A stretch of 64,000 nt of DNA from Halopenitus persicus (GTDB lineage Archaea; Halobacteriota; Halobacteria; Halobacteriales; Haloferacaceae), in the NCBI RefSeq assembly GCF_002355635.1, contig NZ_AP017558.1:992001-1056000 (forward strand). The letters are read 5' to 3'. Under the pieces are notes generated by a model. That model did not search any database, was not told the DNA's origin, and saw only the letters and a program-made list of their open reading frames with translations. The first letter of the stretch is position 1. Each line of letters begins with the position of its first letter. Shown here piece after piece: positions 33,005 through 41,775 of this stretch. The translations under genes and the position numbers were made by a program.

Positions 33005-34183
33005 ATGTCACGAAACCTCTTCACCGAATCGGAGTACGAACGGCGCGTCGAACGCACGAGGGAACGCCTGCGCGAGGAAGGGCTCGACGCGATCGTGGTC
33101 GCCGACCCGGCGAACATGAACTACCTCGCCGGCTACGACGGCTGGTCCTTCTACGTTCATCAGGCCGTGATCGTCACCCGGGAGCGCGACGAGCCGGTGT
33201 GGGTCGGCCGGGACATGGACGGCAACGGCGCCCGCGCGACCACGTGGCTCTCCGAGGAGAGCATCCGGGCGTACAGCGACGACCACGTCCACTCGCCGTA
33301 CGACCTTCATCCGATGGACTACGTCGCGGGCGTCCTGGAGGACCTCGGGGTCGCGGACGGCCGGATCGGCCTGGAGATGGACGCCTCCTACTTCACCGCG
33401 AAGTCGTACACGCGGCTACAGTCGAACCTCCCCGACGCCGACTTCGAGGACGCCACGCTGCTGGTCGGGTGGATCCGCATTAAGAAGTCCGAGCAGGAGC
33501 TCGAATACATGCGCGAGGCCGCCCGCATCTCGGAGGAGGCGATGCTGGCCGGCCTGGACGCGATCGATGCCGGCGTCCCCGAGTACGAGGCCGCCGCGGC
33601 GATCTACGAGCGCCTGATCCGCGGAACGGACGAATACGGCGGCGACTACCCCTCGATCGTGCCGCTGATGCCCTCCGGCGACCACACCGGCACGCCCCAT
33701 CTCACCTGGACCGACCGGCCGTTCAGCGACGACGAGCTCGTGCTCATCGAGCTGTCGGGCTGCCGGCACCGGTACCACTCGCCGCTGGCGCGGACCGCCT
33801 ACGTCGGCGACCCGCCCGCGGAAGTGCGGGAGACGGCCGAGGTCGTCATCGAGGGGATCGAGGCCGCCCTCGACGCCGTCGAGCCCGGCGTCACCTGCGA
33901 GGCCGTCGAGAAGGCCTGGCGGGAGACGATCGCCCAGTACGGCCTCGAGAAGGAGGACCGGATCGGCTACTCGATGGGGCTCGGCTACCCGCCGGACTGG
34001 GGCGAGCACACCGCCAGCATCCGACCCGGCGACGAGACCGTCCTCGAGGAGGACATGACGTTCCACATGATCCCGGGCATCTGGGAGGACGACTTCGGCG
34101 TCGAGCTGTCGGAGACGTTCCACGTGACGGCCACCGGCGCCGAGCCCCTCGCCGACTTCCCGCGCGAGCTGTTCACGATCTAG
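33005..34183 (+). CDS. M24-family creatinase/ectoine-hydrolase-like protein
   Basis: 392 residues, N-terminal creatinase domain plus pita-bread fold. Segments PANMNYLAGYDGWSFYVHQ, GRDMDGNGARATTWL and HPMDYVAGVLEDLGV strongly resemble DoeA/EutD ectoine hydrolase. At the metal-ligand region it reads ELSGCRHRYHSPLARTAYVG rather than the D-x-G-...-D-x-T-R-T of M24 metalloproteases, so both Asp ligands are missing; a metal-independent creatinase-like hydrolysis is likely. Would open ectoine or a similar compatible solute, a useful carbon/nitrogen source in brines. No doeB or uptake gene is adjacent. TATA-like aaatttttac lies about 45 bases upstream. Confidence 0.75.
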   Translation: MSRNLFTESEYERRVERTRERLREEGLDAIVVADPANMNYLAGYDGWSFYVHQAVIVTRERDEPVWVGRDMDGNGARATTWLSEESIRAYSDDHVHSPYDLHPMDYVAGVLEDLGVADGRIGLEMDASYFTAKSYTRLQSNLPDADFEDATLLVGWIRIKKSEQELEYMREAARISEEAMLAGLDAIDAGVPEYEAAAAIYERLIRGTDEYGGDYPSIVPLMPSGDHTGTPHLTWTDRPFSDDELVLIELSGCRHRYHSPLARTAYVGDPPAEVRETAEVVIEGIEAALDAVEPGVTCEAVEKAWRETIAQYGLEKEDRIGYSMGLGYPPDWGEHTASIRPGDETVLEEDMTFHMIPGIWEDDFGVELSETFHVTATGAEPLADFPRELFTI

Positions 34184-34269
34184 CGGCGGTCGTCGGATCG
34201 CCAAAGCCAGTCGATCGCGAGTGACGATCGAAACACGGTTCCACGCGGCCCGCCAACGTTCGGCCATCA

Positions 34270-34527
34270 ATGGGCCTCGTGAACGAGCTCGCCGCCGACG
34301 TCAAAGGGGCGATCCGGGATCCGACGGACGAGCAGAAGGCGATCCTGGTGGCGATCCTCGCCATCATCGTCGTCGACCGGTACGCCTGGTATCACGACAT
34401 CCCGTTCGTCGTCCAGACGACCGCCGCGGTCGGCGCCGGGTTCATCGTCTTCATCGCCGTGAGCTTCCTCATCTCCGGACAGTTTCCGCCGGACGACGGG
34501 AGCGACGACCACGACGACGCGGAGTGA
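34270..34527 (+). CDS. Small two-helix membrane protein
   Basis: 85 residues, two hydrophobic segments (AILVAILAIIVVDRYAW, about 24-40, and VVQTTAAVGAGFIVFIAVSFLI, about 47-68) and an acidic C-terminal tail ending GSDDHDDAE. No family recognised. It lies upstream of eif5A on the same strand, 112 bases away with a separate TATA for eif5A. Confidence 0.6.
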   Translation: MGLVNELAADVKGAIRDPTDEQKAILVAILAIIVVDRYAWYHDIPFVVQTTAAVGAGFIVFIAVSFLISGQFPPDDGSDDHDDAE

Positions 34528-34611
34528 CGACGACAGAGAGTGACGACGGGCGTGGTGCGAGATGTCGACCGGATCGGGACGCGACTTCCCGCCGAACACG
34601 TTCCAAACCGT

Positions 34612-34617
34612 TTATAC
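34612..34617 (+). promoter_or_regulatory. TATA element of eif5A
   Basis: gTTTATAcc about 25 bases before the ATG at 34640, a near-consensus archaeal TATA box for a leaderless transcript. Confidence 0.6.
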
Positions 34618-34639
34618 CGGCCGCGAGGGAAGCGGAGGT

Positions 34640-35017
34640 ATGCCTCGTGAGCAAAAGCAGGTTCGCGAACTGCAAGAGGGCAGCTACGTGATGATGGAGG
34701 AGTCGCCGTGCAAGATCAACCACTACAGCACCGCGAAGCCGGGGAAACACGGCAGCGCCAAGGCCCGCATCGAGGGCAAGGGCGTCTTCGACGATAAGAA
34801 GCGGTCCCTCTCCCAGCCCGTCGACGCGAAGGTCTGGGTCCCGATCATCGAGCGTAAGCAGGGCCAGGTCGTCTCCGTCTCCGGCGACGACGCCCAGGTG
34901 ATGGACCTGGACACCTACGAGACGTTCACGATGCGCATCCCCGAGGACGAGAGCCTCGCCTCCGACGACGAGATCGAGTACCTCGAGTACGAGGGACAAC
35001 GGAAGATCGTCGGATAA
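34640..35017 (+). CDS. eif5A: Translation initiation factor 5A (eIF5A)
   Basis: 125 residues. Helps the ribosome through peptide-bond formation at difficult stretches and termination. The N-terminal SH3-like domain carries the modification loop [16 protein letters not shown], with Lys36 the expected deoxyhypusine/hypusine residue; the C-terminal OB fold follows ([15 protein letters not shown]). Start fixed by homology and the TATA spacing. Five bases after its stop begins an agmatinase-family gene on the same strand, a pairing that makes sense because haloarchaeal eIF5A modification depends on polyamine-type precursors such as agmatine. Confidence 0.95.
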   Translation: MPREQKQVRELQEGSYVMMEESPCKINHYSTAKPGKHGSAKARIEGKGVFDDKKRSLSQPVDAKVWVPIIERKQGQVVSVSGDDAQVMDLDTYETFTMRIPEDESLASDDEIEYLEYEGQRKIVG

Positions 35018-35022
35018 TCGAG

Positions 35023-35850
35023 ATGTTCCCGGGAGCGACGACCGATCGCGAGGCTGCCTCCTACGTGGTCGTCGGCGCTCCCCTCGATGCCACGACCACC
35101 TTTCAGCCGGGCACCCGGTTCGGACCGGATCGCGTCCGGCAGTTTTCCGAATCCTACGACGATTACGACCATCGGACGGCGAGCCGCTTCACCGACCTGA
35201 GCGTCCACGACGCCGGCGACGTCCACCCGTGGGACGACGTTTCCGCCTACCTCGATCACCTCGCCGCCGAGCTCCGGAGCGTCGTCCTCGACGACGCCGT
35301 CCCGGCGACGATCGGCGGCGAGCACACCGTCACCTACGCCGGCGTCGAGGCCGTCGATCCCGACGTCCTCGTGGTGCTCGACGCCCACCTCGACCTCCGG
35401 GACGACTACGCCGGGAACGACTGGAACCACGCCTGCGTCACCCGCCGGGCGCTCGATACCGTCGACCACGCGTACGTGGTCGGCGCCCGCACCGGCTCGC
35501 CCGCCGAGTGGGAGCGCGCCGAGGCGGACGACGTGACGGTCGTCCCGCCCGAGGACGTCGGCGAGTGGATACGGTCGATGCAAGCGGACGGCGTCCTCGA
35601 CGGCGACTCGGCCTACCTCTCCGTCGACATCGACGCCGCCGACCCCGGATACGCGCCCGGTACCGGCACGATGGAGCCGTTCGGCCTCTCACCGCGGGAA
35701 CTGCGGGACGCGGTTCGGGCGGTCGCGCCACACGCCGGCGGCGTCGACGTCGTCGAGGTGAACGACCGCGACGACGGCCAGACTGCGGCGCTCGCGGGGA
35801 AGCTCCTTCGCGAGTTCGTGTTCACGCACGCGGCCACACGTCGGGACTGA
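35023..35850 (+). CDS. Agmatinase/arginase family ureohydrolase
   Basis: 275 residues. Manganese-ligand motifs are complete: IGGEHTVTYAG (His), VLDAHLDLRDDY (D-x-H-x-D) and SVDIDAADPGYAPGTGTMEP (D-x-D). These enzymes hydrolyse guanidino groups, for example agmatine to putrescine and urea. The position five bases after eif5A, apparently in one operon, points to agmatine/polyamine handling linked to (deoxy)hypusine formation. The C-terminus ends inside a 32-bp duplication that includes the stop codon. Confidence 0.88.
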   Translation: MFPGATTDREAASYVVVGAPLDATTTFQPGTRFGPDRVRQFSESYDDYDHRTASRFTDLSVHDAGDVHPWDDVSAYLDHLAAELRSVVLDDAVPATIGGEHTVTYAGVEAVDPDVLVVLDAHLDLRDDYAGNDWNHACVTRRALDTVDHAYVVGARTGSPAEWERAEADDVTVVPPEDVGEWIRSMQADGVLDGDSAYLSVDIDAADPGYAPGTGTMEPFGLSPRELRDAVRAVAPHAGGVDVVEVNDRDDGQTAALAGKLLREFVFTHAATRRD

Positions 35851-35890
35851 CGGTCATCCACGCGGCCACACGTCGGGACTGACGGGGAAC
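35827..35890. repeat. 32-bp duplication spanning the stop codon
   Basis: cacgcggccacacgtcggga plus ctgacgg at 35827 and 35859, period 32. The agmatinase-family stop (35848-35850) is in copy one and recurs in copy two. Confidence 0.9.
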
Positions 35891-35900
35891 ACCCGGAGCG

Positions 35901-36734
35901 TTATCGGTCCGGCGCGGGGGGCAGGCGACGTTTGTGCGCGCTTGCCGCGTGAAGATCGACGACCGTCTCGACCTGCTCGGGTTCGACGCCGAGCTCACGG
36001 ACCGTGGCGTCCTTCGAAAGGGGACCGTGGACGTGGGTCGCGAGGATCGCGTCCAGGGTGTCGTAATCGACGCCCATCTCCGATTCGTCGGTCTGGCCGG
36101 TCCACATTCCGGCGGTCGGCGTCTGCATCACCAGGTCGCGGGGAACCCCGACGTGGGCGGCCAGCTGGCGCACCTGCATCTTGTAGAGGTTGCCGATCGG
36201 GTTGCAGTCGACCGCCTGGTCGCCGTACTTGGTGAAATAGCCCGTCGCGGCCTCCGACCGGTTGCCGGTCCCGAGAACGATCCGGTTCTCGGCGTTGGCG
36301 ACGAAGTAGTTGAGCACGGCCCGGGTCCGGACGTAGACGTTTCCCTTCGCGGTCGCGTCCTCGGCCGCCGCCGGATAGCGATCGAAGATCGTCTCGGCGA
36401 TGGGGTCGATCTCGACGACGTCGTAGTCGATCCCCAGCTCCTCGGCGACGCGTTCGGCGTCGCTCATCGTCTCCGGGTCGTTGACCGTCGCGGGCATCGT
36501 GATCCCGTGGAGCCCGTCCGCGCCCAGCGCCGTCACAGCGAGGTAGGCGGTGAGCGTCGAGTCGATCCCGCCGGAAAGCCCGAGGACGGCACCCTCGGCG
36601 CCGGCGGCCTCGACCGTCTCCGCGATGAACGAGACGATCCGGTCGCGGGTCGTTTCGAGTTCGGCCTCCGAGAGCCGGAGGTCGAGCGGCGGGTCATCGG
36701 ACAACAGGACGGATCCCTCGGGCGGGTTCGTCAT
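35901..36734 (-). CDS. nadE: NAD(+) synthase (ammonia-type)
   Basis: 277 residues. N-type ATP pyrophosphatase PP-loop VLGLSGGIDSTLTAYLA (about 49), then YVRTRAVLNYFVANAE, LGTGNRSEAATGYFTKYGD and KMQVRQLAAHVGVP. Converts deamido-NAD to NAD using ATP and ammonia; no glutaminase domain is attached. Minus-strand CTATTAG lies about 30 bases before the ATG, and AGTATTTATAACTG about 65-75 bases before. Stands alone, convergent with the agmatinase-family gene. Confidence 0.95.
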   Translation of the reverse strand: MTNPPEGSVLLSDDPPLDLRLSEAELETTRDRIVSFIAETVEAAGAEGAVLGLSGGIDSTLTAYLAVTALGADGLHGITMPATVNDPETMSDAERVAEELGIDYDVVEIDPIAETIFDRYPAAAEDATAKGNVYVRTRAVLNYFVANAENRIVLGTGNRSEAATGYFTKYGDQAVDCNPIGNLYKMQVRQLAAHVGVPRDLVMQTPTAGMWTGQTDESEMGVDYDTLDAILATHVHGPLSKDATVRELGVEPEQVETVVDLHAASAHKRRLPPAPDR

Positions 36735-36829
36735 CGCGTCGGGGTTGCAGCGCCGGCGACTAATAGGCTATCGATGGCGCCCATTTCCGGTAGAACGGTC
36801 AGTTATAAATACTATGGCCGGACGGACGA

Positions 36830-37522
36830 TCACCGATCGTCGAGGTAACCGTCAGCTTTCGCGATCAGCAGCCCCTCGAGGGTCGCGTCGTTACAGCCGG
36901 GGCGTCGGGCGGTTTCGAGCGCCTCGTCGACGCTCACCGCGCGCGGGTCGAGGAACTCGTTCGTGTCCAGGTCCCGTTCGACCGCCTCGAGCCCCCGGGC
37001 GAGCACGTAGCCGCGCCGGTGGCGCAACACGCCGGTGGAACACCACACCTCCTGGAGCAGCGTCGTCTCGGCGGGCGCGAAGCCGGTCTCCTCGGCCAGC
37101 TCGCGCGCGGCGGCGTCCGCGTAGGACTCGCCGCGCTCGACGATCCCGGCCGGCAGCTCGAGCTGCTGCTGGCGGATCGTGGGTCGGTACTGTTCGACGA
37201 ACAGGACCTCGTCGTCGGCGATCGCGACCACGACGGTCGCGGGCGGCAGCTCCGCCCAGTAGTAGTCCTTCGCGGTGCCATCGGGCTGCTCGACCCGGTC
37301 GTAGCCGGCGGTCAACCAGCCCGTCTCGTACTCGACGGCGACCGACTCGACGGGCCAGTCCGGCTCGCCGGGCAGCGAGTGGCTCCGGCCGTCGGAGAAG
37401 GCCGGGAGATCGCGGAGATCGGCGGCCGGTTCGTGCCCGAGCGGCGGGTCGGCGGGCGTCCCGGCTGATGAGGCGGATTCTCCCGCATCCGTCGACTGTC
37501 GGTCGGAGCGATCCTCACTCAT
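36830..37522 (-). CDS. NUDIX hydrolase (ADP-ribose pyrophosphatase-like)
   Basis: 230 residues. A complete Nudix box GIVERGESYADAAARELAEE plus TGF at about residue 128 supplies Mg-binding glutamates. PxxVVVAIADDEVLFVEQYRP before it and the ADP-ribose-pyrophosphatase-like Pro-rich segment after it suggest a nucleoside-diphosphate-sugar hydrolase. The first 45 residues are low-complexity acidic. Its start overlaps the end of the upstream membrane-anchored gene by eight bases, so the two are co-expressed. Confidence 0.85.
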   Translation of the reverse strand: MSEDRSDRQSTDAGESASSAGTPADPPLGHEPAADLRDLPAFSDGRSHSLPGEPDWPVESVAVEYETGWLTAGYDRVEQPDGTAKDYYWAELPPATVVVAIADDEVLFVEQYRPTIRQQQLELPAGIVERGESYADAAARELAEETGFAPAETTLLQEVWCSTGVLRHRRGYVLARGLEAVERDLDTNEFLDPRAVSVDEALETARRPGCNDATLEGLLIAKADGYLDDR

Positions 37523-37928
37523 TGGTTTCGCTCGGGACTCTGGTCACGTCGACGTAATACCGTTCGCCTTCGTGGTCGATCAGGACGCGCCCGTCCTCGC
37601 GGACCGCGTCCCGGTTTCGCCGCTGGAGGGCATCCTGCTCGTCGAACGGCGTGTGCGTGAAGTGCTCCTTGATTCCGAAGGGGCCCTCCTGGTAGCCGTC
37701 CGACCGGCCGTCACCAGCGTCCGCCGCGACGAGCGCGCTCGTCAGATACGGATACCGGCGGTCGGTCGCGGTCGAGACGTCGACCGCGGGGCCGTCGGCG
37801 TCGGTCGGCTCGACGGTGAGGTGGTAGGGGTCGCCCGTGCCGAGATATCCCGGCAGGGCGCCGAGCGCGAGCAGCGCCAGGGCGACGATCGCGATCGCGA
37901 TCAGGAGGTTCCGCGTGACGCGGCGCAT
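37515..37928 (-). CDS. Membrane-anchored protein of unknown function
   Basis: 137 residues. One N-terminal hydrophobic helix (LLIAIAIVALALLALGALPGYL, about 8-29) without a lipobox Cys, then an extracellular-type domain containing GPFGIKEHFTHTPFDEQDALQRR and RYYVDVTRVPSE. No family recognised. Upstream partner of the NUDIX gene (eight-base overlap). Confidence 0.6.
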   Translation of the reverse strand: MRRVTRNLLIAIAIVALALLALGALPGYLGTGDPYHLTVEPTDADGPAVDVSTATDRRYPYLTSALVAADAGDGRSDGYQEGPFGIKEHFTHTPFDEQDALQRRNRDAVREDGRVLIDHEGERYYVDVTRVPSETNE

Positions 37929-38081
37929 ATCGCGCCGATAGGCCGCGGGCGCGAATACGGGTTTCGGGTTCGACGCGGTCGCGGCGAGTCACCCGCAGCG
38001 TCGACCGCCGAACGACGCGGCTGGCGTCCTCGTCGTCAAGCGGCGGAACAGGCTTTTGTCGATCCGGACCGGCCGGTCGGT

Positions 38082-39053
38082 ATGGACGCCAGGGTCGACT
38101 CGGAGTTCCGGTTCGAGCTGGCGCTGTGTGCGGCCCTCGAGGACCCCGACCGCGTCGTGGCCCGCCAGCTCGGCGGCGCGGTCGCGCGGCCGGGCGCCCG
38201 GATCGTCGACGTTTGCGTCCTCGAGCCCGGACCGGCGTTCGCCGACCGGGCGTCGATAACTCCGGCGTCGATCCCCGACGCGGCCCTCGAGGCCGACGTC
38301 GGTCCCGGAACCGCCGTCCCGGTCGCCGACGCGTTCGATCTGCCGCCCGAACGAGCACGAAGCGTGGTCGAGACGGCGGTCGAGATCGGCTACCTCGAAC
38401 GGGAGCGGCGCAGCGGTCGGGACCGCGTTCGCGCGACCGCCCGCTACCCGGACGACTGGGTGGGCGAGCTCGTCGCGATCGAGAACAATCCGGATCTCGG
38501 CCGTCCCGGCGACCTGCGGTCGCAGCTCCGGTTCGACGTCGAGCTCGGCCTCTTCGACCGGGTGTGGCTCGCGACGGCCTCCCACGTCACCCGCGCGCAT
38601 TTAAACCGGATCCCGGAGGCGGTCGGCGTGCAGCGCGTCGACCCCGAGACCGGCGGTCGGGAGGTCGTTCGCGACCCGGAGGTCCTCCCGGTCGAGCGGC
38701 CGGGCATCGAGGTCGTCGCCGAGGAGGGCCTTCGAACCGACGTCGAGGTCGTGAGTCCGGCCGCGAAGGCCCGGAAGCGCCGCCGGATCGCGGAGCGGGC
38801 CTACGGGAAGGGCTGGCGACCTGACCCGCCGGGGTGTGCCCACGCGAGCACGACCGCGGACGGCGGTCCCTACTGCGATCGGTTCGATCGCGTGGTGGAT
38901 CCCGGTCGCGACTGCGGGGAGGGCTGTGCGGCACACGAGCCGGCCGACCCGCCCGAAACGGACCACGAAACGCTGCGGGCGGCCAACTCGGCGTGGGTCG
39001 CGGAGCCCGACGGCGCGCCGCGCAGGCAGGCGGGACTCGACCGGTTCGGGTAG
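38082..39053 (+). CDS. DUF5787-like haloarchaeal protein
   Basis: 323 residues. The start FRFELALCAALEDPDRVVARQLGG and PGPAFADRAS, EADVGPGTAVP resemble, from memory, the haloarchaeal DUF5787 family. The middle looks like a winged-helix or nuclease-like mixed fold with the DRVWLATASHV strand. The C-terminus holds GCAHASTTADGGPYCDRFDR ... CGEGC, cysteines that could bind zinc or an Fe-S cluster. Function unknown. Start placed at 38082 where conservation begins, with ggcttttgtc about 28 bases upstream. Confidence 0.7.
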   Translation: MDARVDSEFRFELALCAALEDPDRVVARQLGGAVARPGARIVDVCVLEPGPAFADRASITPASIPDAALEADVGPGTAVPVADAFDLPPERARSVVETAVEIGYLERERRSGRDRVRATARYPDDWVGELVAIENNPDLGRPGDLRSQLRFDVELGLFDRVWLATASHVTRAHLNRIPEAVGVQRVDPETGGREVVRDPEVLPVERPGIEVVAEEGLRTDVEVVSPAAKARKRRRIAERAYGKGWRPDPPGCAHASTTADGGPYCDRFDRVVDPGRDCGEGCAAHEPADPPETDHETLRAANSAWVAEPDGAPRRQAGLDRFG

Positions 39054-39098
39054 CGTCGGCCACGACCCCTCGAGGCTGCGGCTGCGGGACGTCCGGCT

Positions 39099-39929
39099 TC
39101 AGCTCAACCGGTATCGTTCGCCGTCGACCGCGAGCGGCTCCTCGAAGGCCTCGTCGACCGGGTAGAAGTGCGCGAGGTGGACCAGCCGCGTCTCGGTCGC
39201 GTTCAACTCGTCGGCCAGATCGAGGGCCCCTTCGCGGGTCATGTGCTTCGTGCCGAAGGTGCGCGGCGTGCCGTCCGTGCGCTCGTGACGGCCGCCCATC
39301 GGGTGGTGTTCACACAGCGAGGCGGGGACGATGGCGTCGGCCAGCAGCAGGTCGGGGTCGGCGAGAACCTCCCGCGACTCCGCGGGGACGTCGTAGCTCG
39401 AGTCGCCGGTCAGCGACAGTTTCGCGCCCGTTTCGGGCTCCTCGATCGCGACGCCGTAGCAGACCAGCGGCGGGTGGTCGACCGGGACGAACCGGACCTC
39501 GAACCCGCAGGTCTCGAAGGGCTCGAACGGGTCGTGAGCCGCGACGCCGATCCGGTCCTCGAGGTAATCGTACTTCCGGCGGACGGTGTCGGCGACGCTC
39601 TCGTCGGTGACGGGGTCGACCTCGTCGGGAGCGTGGACGGTGAGCGCGTCGAAGACGCGGTAGGCGTTCCCCAGCCCGTCGAGGTGGTCGAAGTGGATGT
39701 GCGTGACGAGCCCGGCGTCCGGCAGCGGGACGTCGTTGTCGAGGAACTGCTGGCGGAAGTCGGGGCTGAAGTCGACCAGCAGCGACTCGTCGGTTCCCTC
39801 GTGGCGAACGTGGACGGAGAACCGGGAGCGGGAGATCCCCCGGTCGCGGGCGGCCGTACAGGTGTCACAGTCGCAGCCGACGGTCGGCGTCCCGGTGGTG
39901 TCGCCGGTGCCGAGCAGCGTGACCTCCAT
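39099..39929 (-). CDS. MBL-fold metallohydrolase (PhnP/RNase Z-like)
   Basis: 276 residues. Starts MEVTLLGTGDTTGTPTVGC, then CDCDTCTAARDRG (typical of PhnP-like phosphodiesterases), SLLVDFSPDFRQQ and the metal-binding VTHIHFDHLDGLG (HxHxDH). Further ligands are expected in LSLTGDSSYD and in VHLAHFYP. Likely a phosphodiesterase or cyclic-nucleotide/phosphonate-route enzyme; substrate unknown. ATG at 39929 with minus-strand TTTTTATCGG about 28 bases upstream. The frame is open upstream only because it runs through a tandem repeat. Confidence 0.85.
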   Translation of the reverse strand: MEVTLLGTGDTTGTPTVGCDCDTCTAARDRGISRSRFSVHVRHEGTDESLLVDFSPDFRQQFLDNDVPLPDAGLVTHIHFDHLDGLGNAYRVFDALTVHAPDEVDPVTDESVADTVRRKYDYLEDRIGVAAHDPFEPFETCGFEVRFVPVDHPPLVCYGVAIEEPETGAKLSLTGDSSYDVPAESREVLADPDLLLADAIVPASLCEHHPMGGRHERTDGTPRTFGTKHMTREGALDLADELNATETRLVHLAHFYPVDEAFEEPLAVDGERYRLS

Positions 39930-40004
39930 CTCACCGAAAGGTTCGCCGCCACCCGATAAAAACGCGGGGGTGCGCGGTCGCGTCGGGCGGGGGATGGTTC
40001 GTGT

Positions 40005-40084
40005 CCGGCGCAGCGTCCCACCGGCGCAGCGTCCCACCGGCGCAGCGTCCCACCGGCGCAGCGTCCCACCGGCGCAGCGTCCCA
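40005..40084. repeat. Tandem repeat, 16 bp unit, 5 copies
   Basis: Unit ccggcgcagcgtccca, perfect at 40005, 40021, 40037, 40053 and 40069. It lies between the divergent MBL and serS genes, 72 bases before the serS ATG. Confidence 0.97.
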
Positions 40085-40156
40085 CCGCCGGGCGCGAGCG
40101 TCACCTGCGGCGTGGCTCCGATACGGTTTTGGGTGCCCCGGCGAAAGCGTTGCCAA

Positions 40157-41530
40157 ATGCTGTCGCGTCAATTCGTCCGGGAGAACCCGGAGACGGTCCG
40201 CGAGGCCCTGCGGAACAAGGGCGTCGACGTCGACCTCGATCGGATCCTCGAGATCGACGAGGAGTGGCGGGAGCGCAAATCGCACGGGGACGACCTCCGT
40301 CACGAGCGCAACGAGGTCTCCTCGCGGATCGGCGAGTTGAAACAGGCCGGCGACGAGGCGGCGGCCCAGGAAGCGATCGAGCGCTCCCAGGAGCTCAAAA
40401 CCGAGCTACAGGAGATCGAAGAGCGCGCCGACGAGCTGGAGGCCGAACTGGAGGCGGCGCTGCTGGAGCTGCCGCAGATCCCGGACGAGTCGGTGCCGGT
40501 CGGCGACGACGAGTCCGAGAACGTCGAGCGCCGCCGCGAGATGTTCGACGACCTGCGCGAGCTGCCCGCGACGGTGACCCCGCATTACGACCTCGGCGAG
40601 GAGCTCGGGATCCTCGAGTTCGACCGCGCGACGAAGGTCTCCGGCGGCGGCTTCTACTTCGCGATGGGCGAGGGCGCCCGGCTCGAGCACGCGCTCGTGC
40701 AGTTCATGCTCGACGTCCACCGCGAGCAGGGCTACCGCGACGTCTTCCCGCCGCTGCCGGTCGCCAGCCGGTCGATGGAGGGAACCGGCCAGTTCCCGAA
40801 GTTCACCGAGGACGCCTACCGGATCGAGGGCTCGAACGAGGAGCCATACGACGAGGACGACCTGTGGCTGCTCCCGACCGCGGAGGTCCCCGTCACCAAC
40901 CTCCACCGCGAGGAGATCCTCCTCTCGGAGGACCTCCCGCTGAAGTACCAGGCCTACTCGCCGAATTTCCGCCAGGAGGCCGGCGAACACGGCACCGAGA
41001 CGCGCGGGATCGTCCGGGTCCACCAGTTCAACAAGGTCGAGATGGTGAACTTCGTCCGCCCCGAGGAGAGCGCCGAGCGGTTCGAGGGGCTCCTCGACGA
41101 GGCCGAGGAGGTCCTCCGCCGGCTCAAGCTCCCCTACCGGATCCTCGAGATGTGTACCGGCGACCTCGGCTTCACGCAGGCGAAGAAATACGACATCGAG
41201 GTGTGGGCGCCCGCCGACGACATGGCCGAGGGCCCCGACCGCGGCGGACGGTGGCTTGAGGTCTCCAGCGTCTCGAACTTCGAGGACTTCCAGGCGCGCC
41301 GTGCGGACATCAAATATCGCGAGGAGCACCACGAGTCGGCCGAGTACCTCCACACGCTCAACGGGTCCGGCCTCGCCGTGCCCCGCATCGTCGTCGCGAT
41401 CCTGGAGTACTACCAGAACCCCGACGGGACGGTCACGGTCCCCGAGGCGCTCCGGCCGTACATGGGCGGCCAGGAGCGGATCGAGGGCCACGATCCGGTC
41501 GGCGAGTCCGCGCTCGGGTCGGACGACTGA
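40157..41530 (+). CDS. serS: Seryl-tRNA synthetase
   Basis: 457 residues. Class II synthetase of the common (bacterial/eukaryal-like) SerRS type: an N-terminal antiparallel coiled-coil arm (about 30-105) that holds the long variable arm of tRNA-Ser, then motif 2 around FRQEAGEHGTETRGIVRVHQF and motif 3 LNGSGLAVPRIVVAILEYYQ. LPTAEVPVTNLHREEIL (serine/ATP site) is also conserved. Charges tRNA-Ser with serine. Start at 40157 by homology. Flanked on both sides by perfect tandem repeat arrays. Confidence 0.95.
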   Translation: MLSRQFVRENPETVREALRNKGVDVDLDRILEIDEEWRERKSHGDDLRHERNEVSSRIGELKQAGDEAAAQEAIERSQELKTELQEIEERADELEAELEAALLELPQIPDESVPVGDDESENVERRREMFDDLRELPATVTPHYDLGEELGILEFDRATKVSGGGFYFAMGEGARLEHALVQFMLDVHREQGYRDVFPPLPVASRSMEGTGQFPKFTEDAYRIEGSNEEPYDEDDLWLLPTAEVPVTNLHREEILLSEDLPLKYQAYSPNFRQEAGEHGTETRGIVRVHQFNKVEMVNFVRPEESAERFEGLLDEAEEVLRRLKLPYRILEMCTGDLGFTQAKKYDIEVWAPADDMAEGPDRGGRWLEVSSVSNFEDFQARRADIKYREEHHESAEYLHTLNGSGLAVPRIVVAILEYYQNPDGTVTVPEALRPYMGGQERIEGHDPVGESALGSDD

Positions 41531-41544
41531 CCGCGGGCCCGAAG

Positions 41545-41688
41545 CGACGGCCACCCGGCTTGGACGAACGACGGCCACCCGGCTTGGACGAACGACGGCC
41601 ACCCGGCTTGGACGAACGACGGCCACCCGGCTTGGACGAACGACGGCCACCCGGCTTGGACGAACGACGGCCACCCGGCTTGGACGAA
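41545..41688. repeat. Tandem repeat, 24 bp unit, 6 copies
   Basis: Unit cgacggccacccggcttgga plus cgaa, perfect six times (41545-41688). It lies between serS and the YcaO gene. Because 24 is a multiple of three the array keeps frames open (DERRPPGL on the plus strand), which creates artefactual N-terminal extensions. Confidence 0.97.
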
Positions 41689-41775
41689 CGACCGCGGGTC
41701 GGCCGTCGTCCCGAACCACGATCATCGCCCCGAACCGGACCGTGGGTTTTTCTCGAGCGTCCCCATACGCCGGGT

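Noticed and set aside
40005-40084. Possible CRISPR array
   Set aside because: Units are contiguous with no spacers, shorter than CRISPR repeats, and no cas genes are present; the same applies to all other arrays in the window.
41560-41775. 72-residue N-terminal extension of the YcaO protein
   Set aside because: It merely translates the 24-bp tandem array (DERRPPGL repeats); a TATA-like element and homology place the start at 41776.
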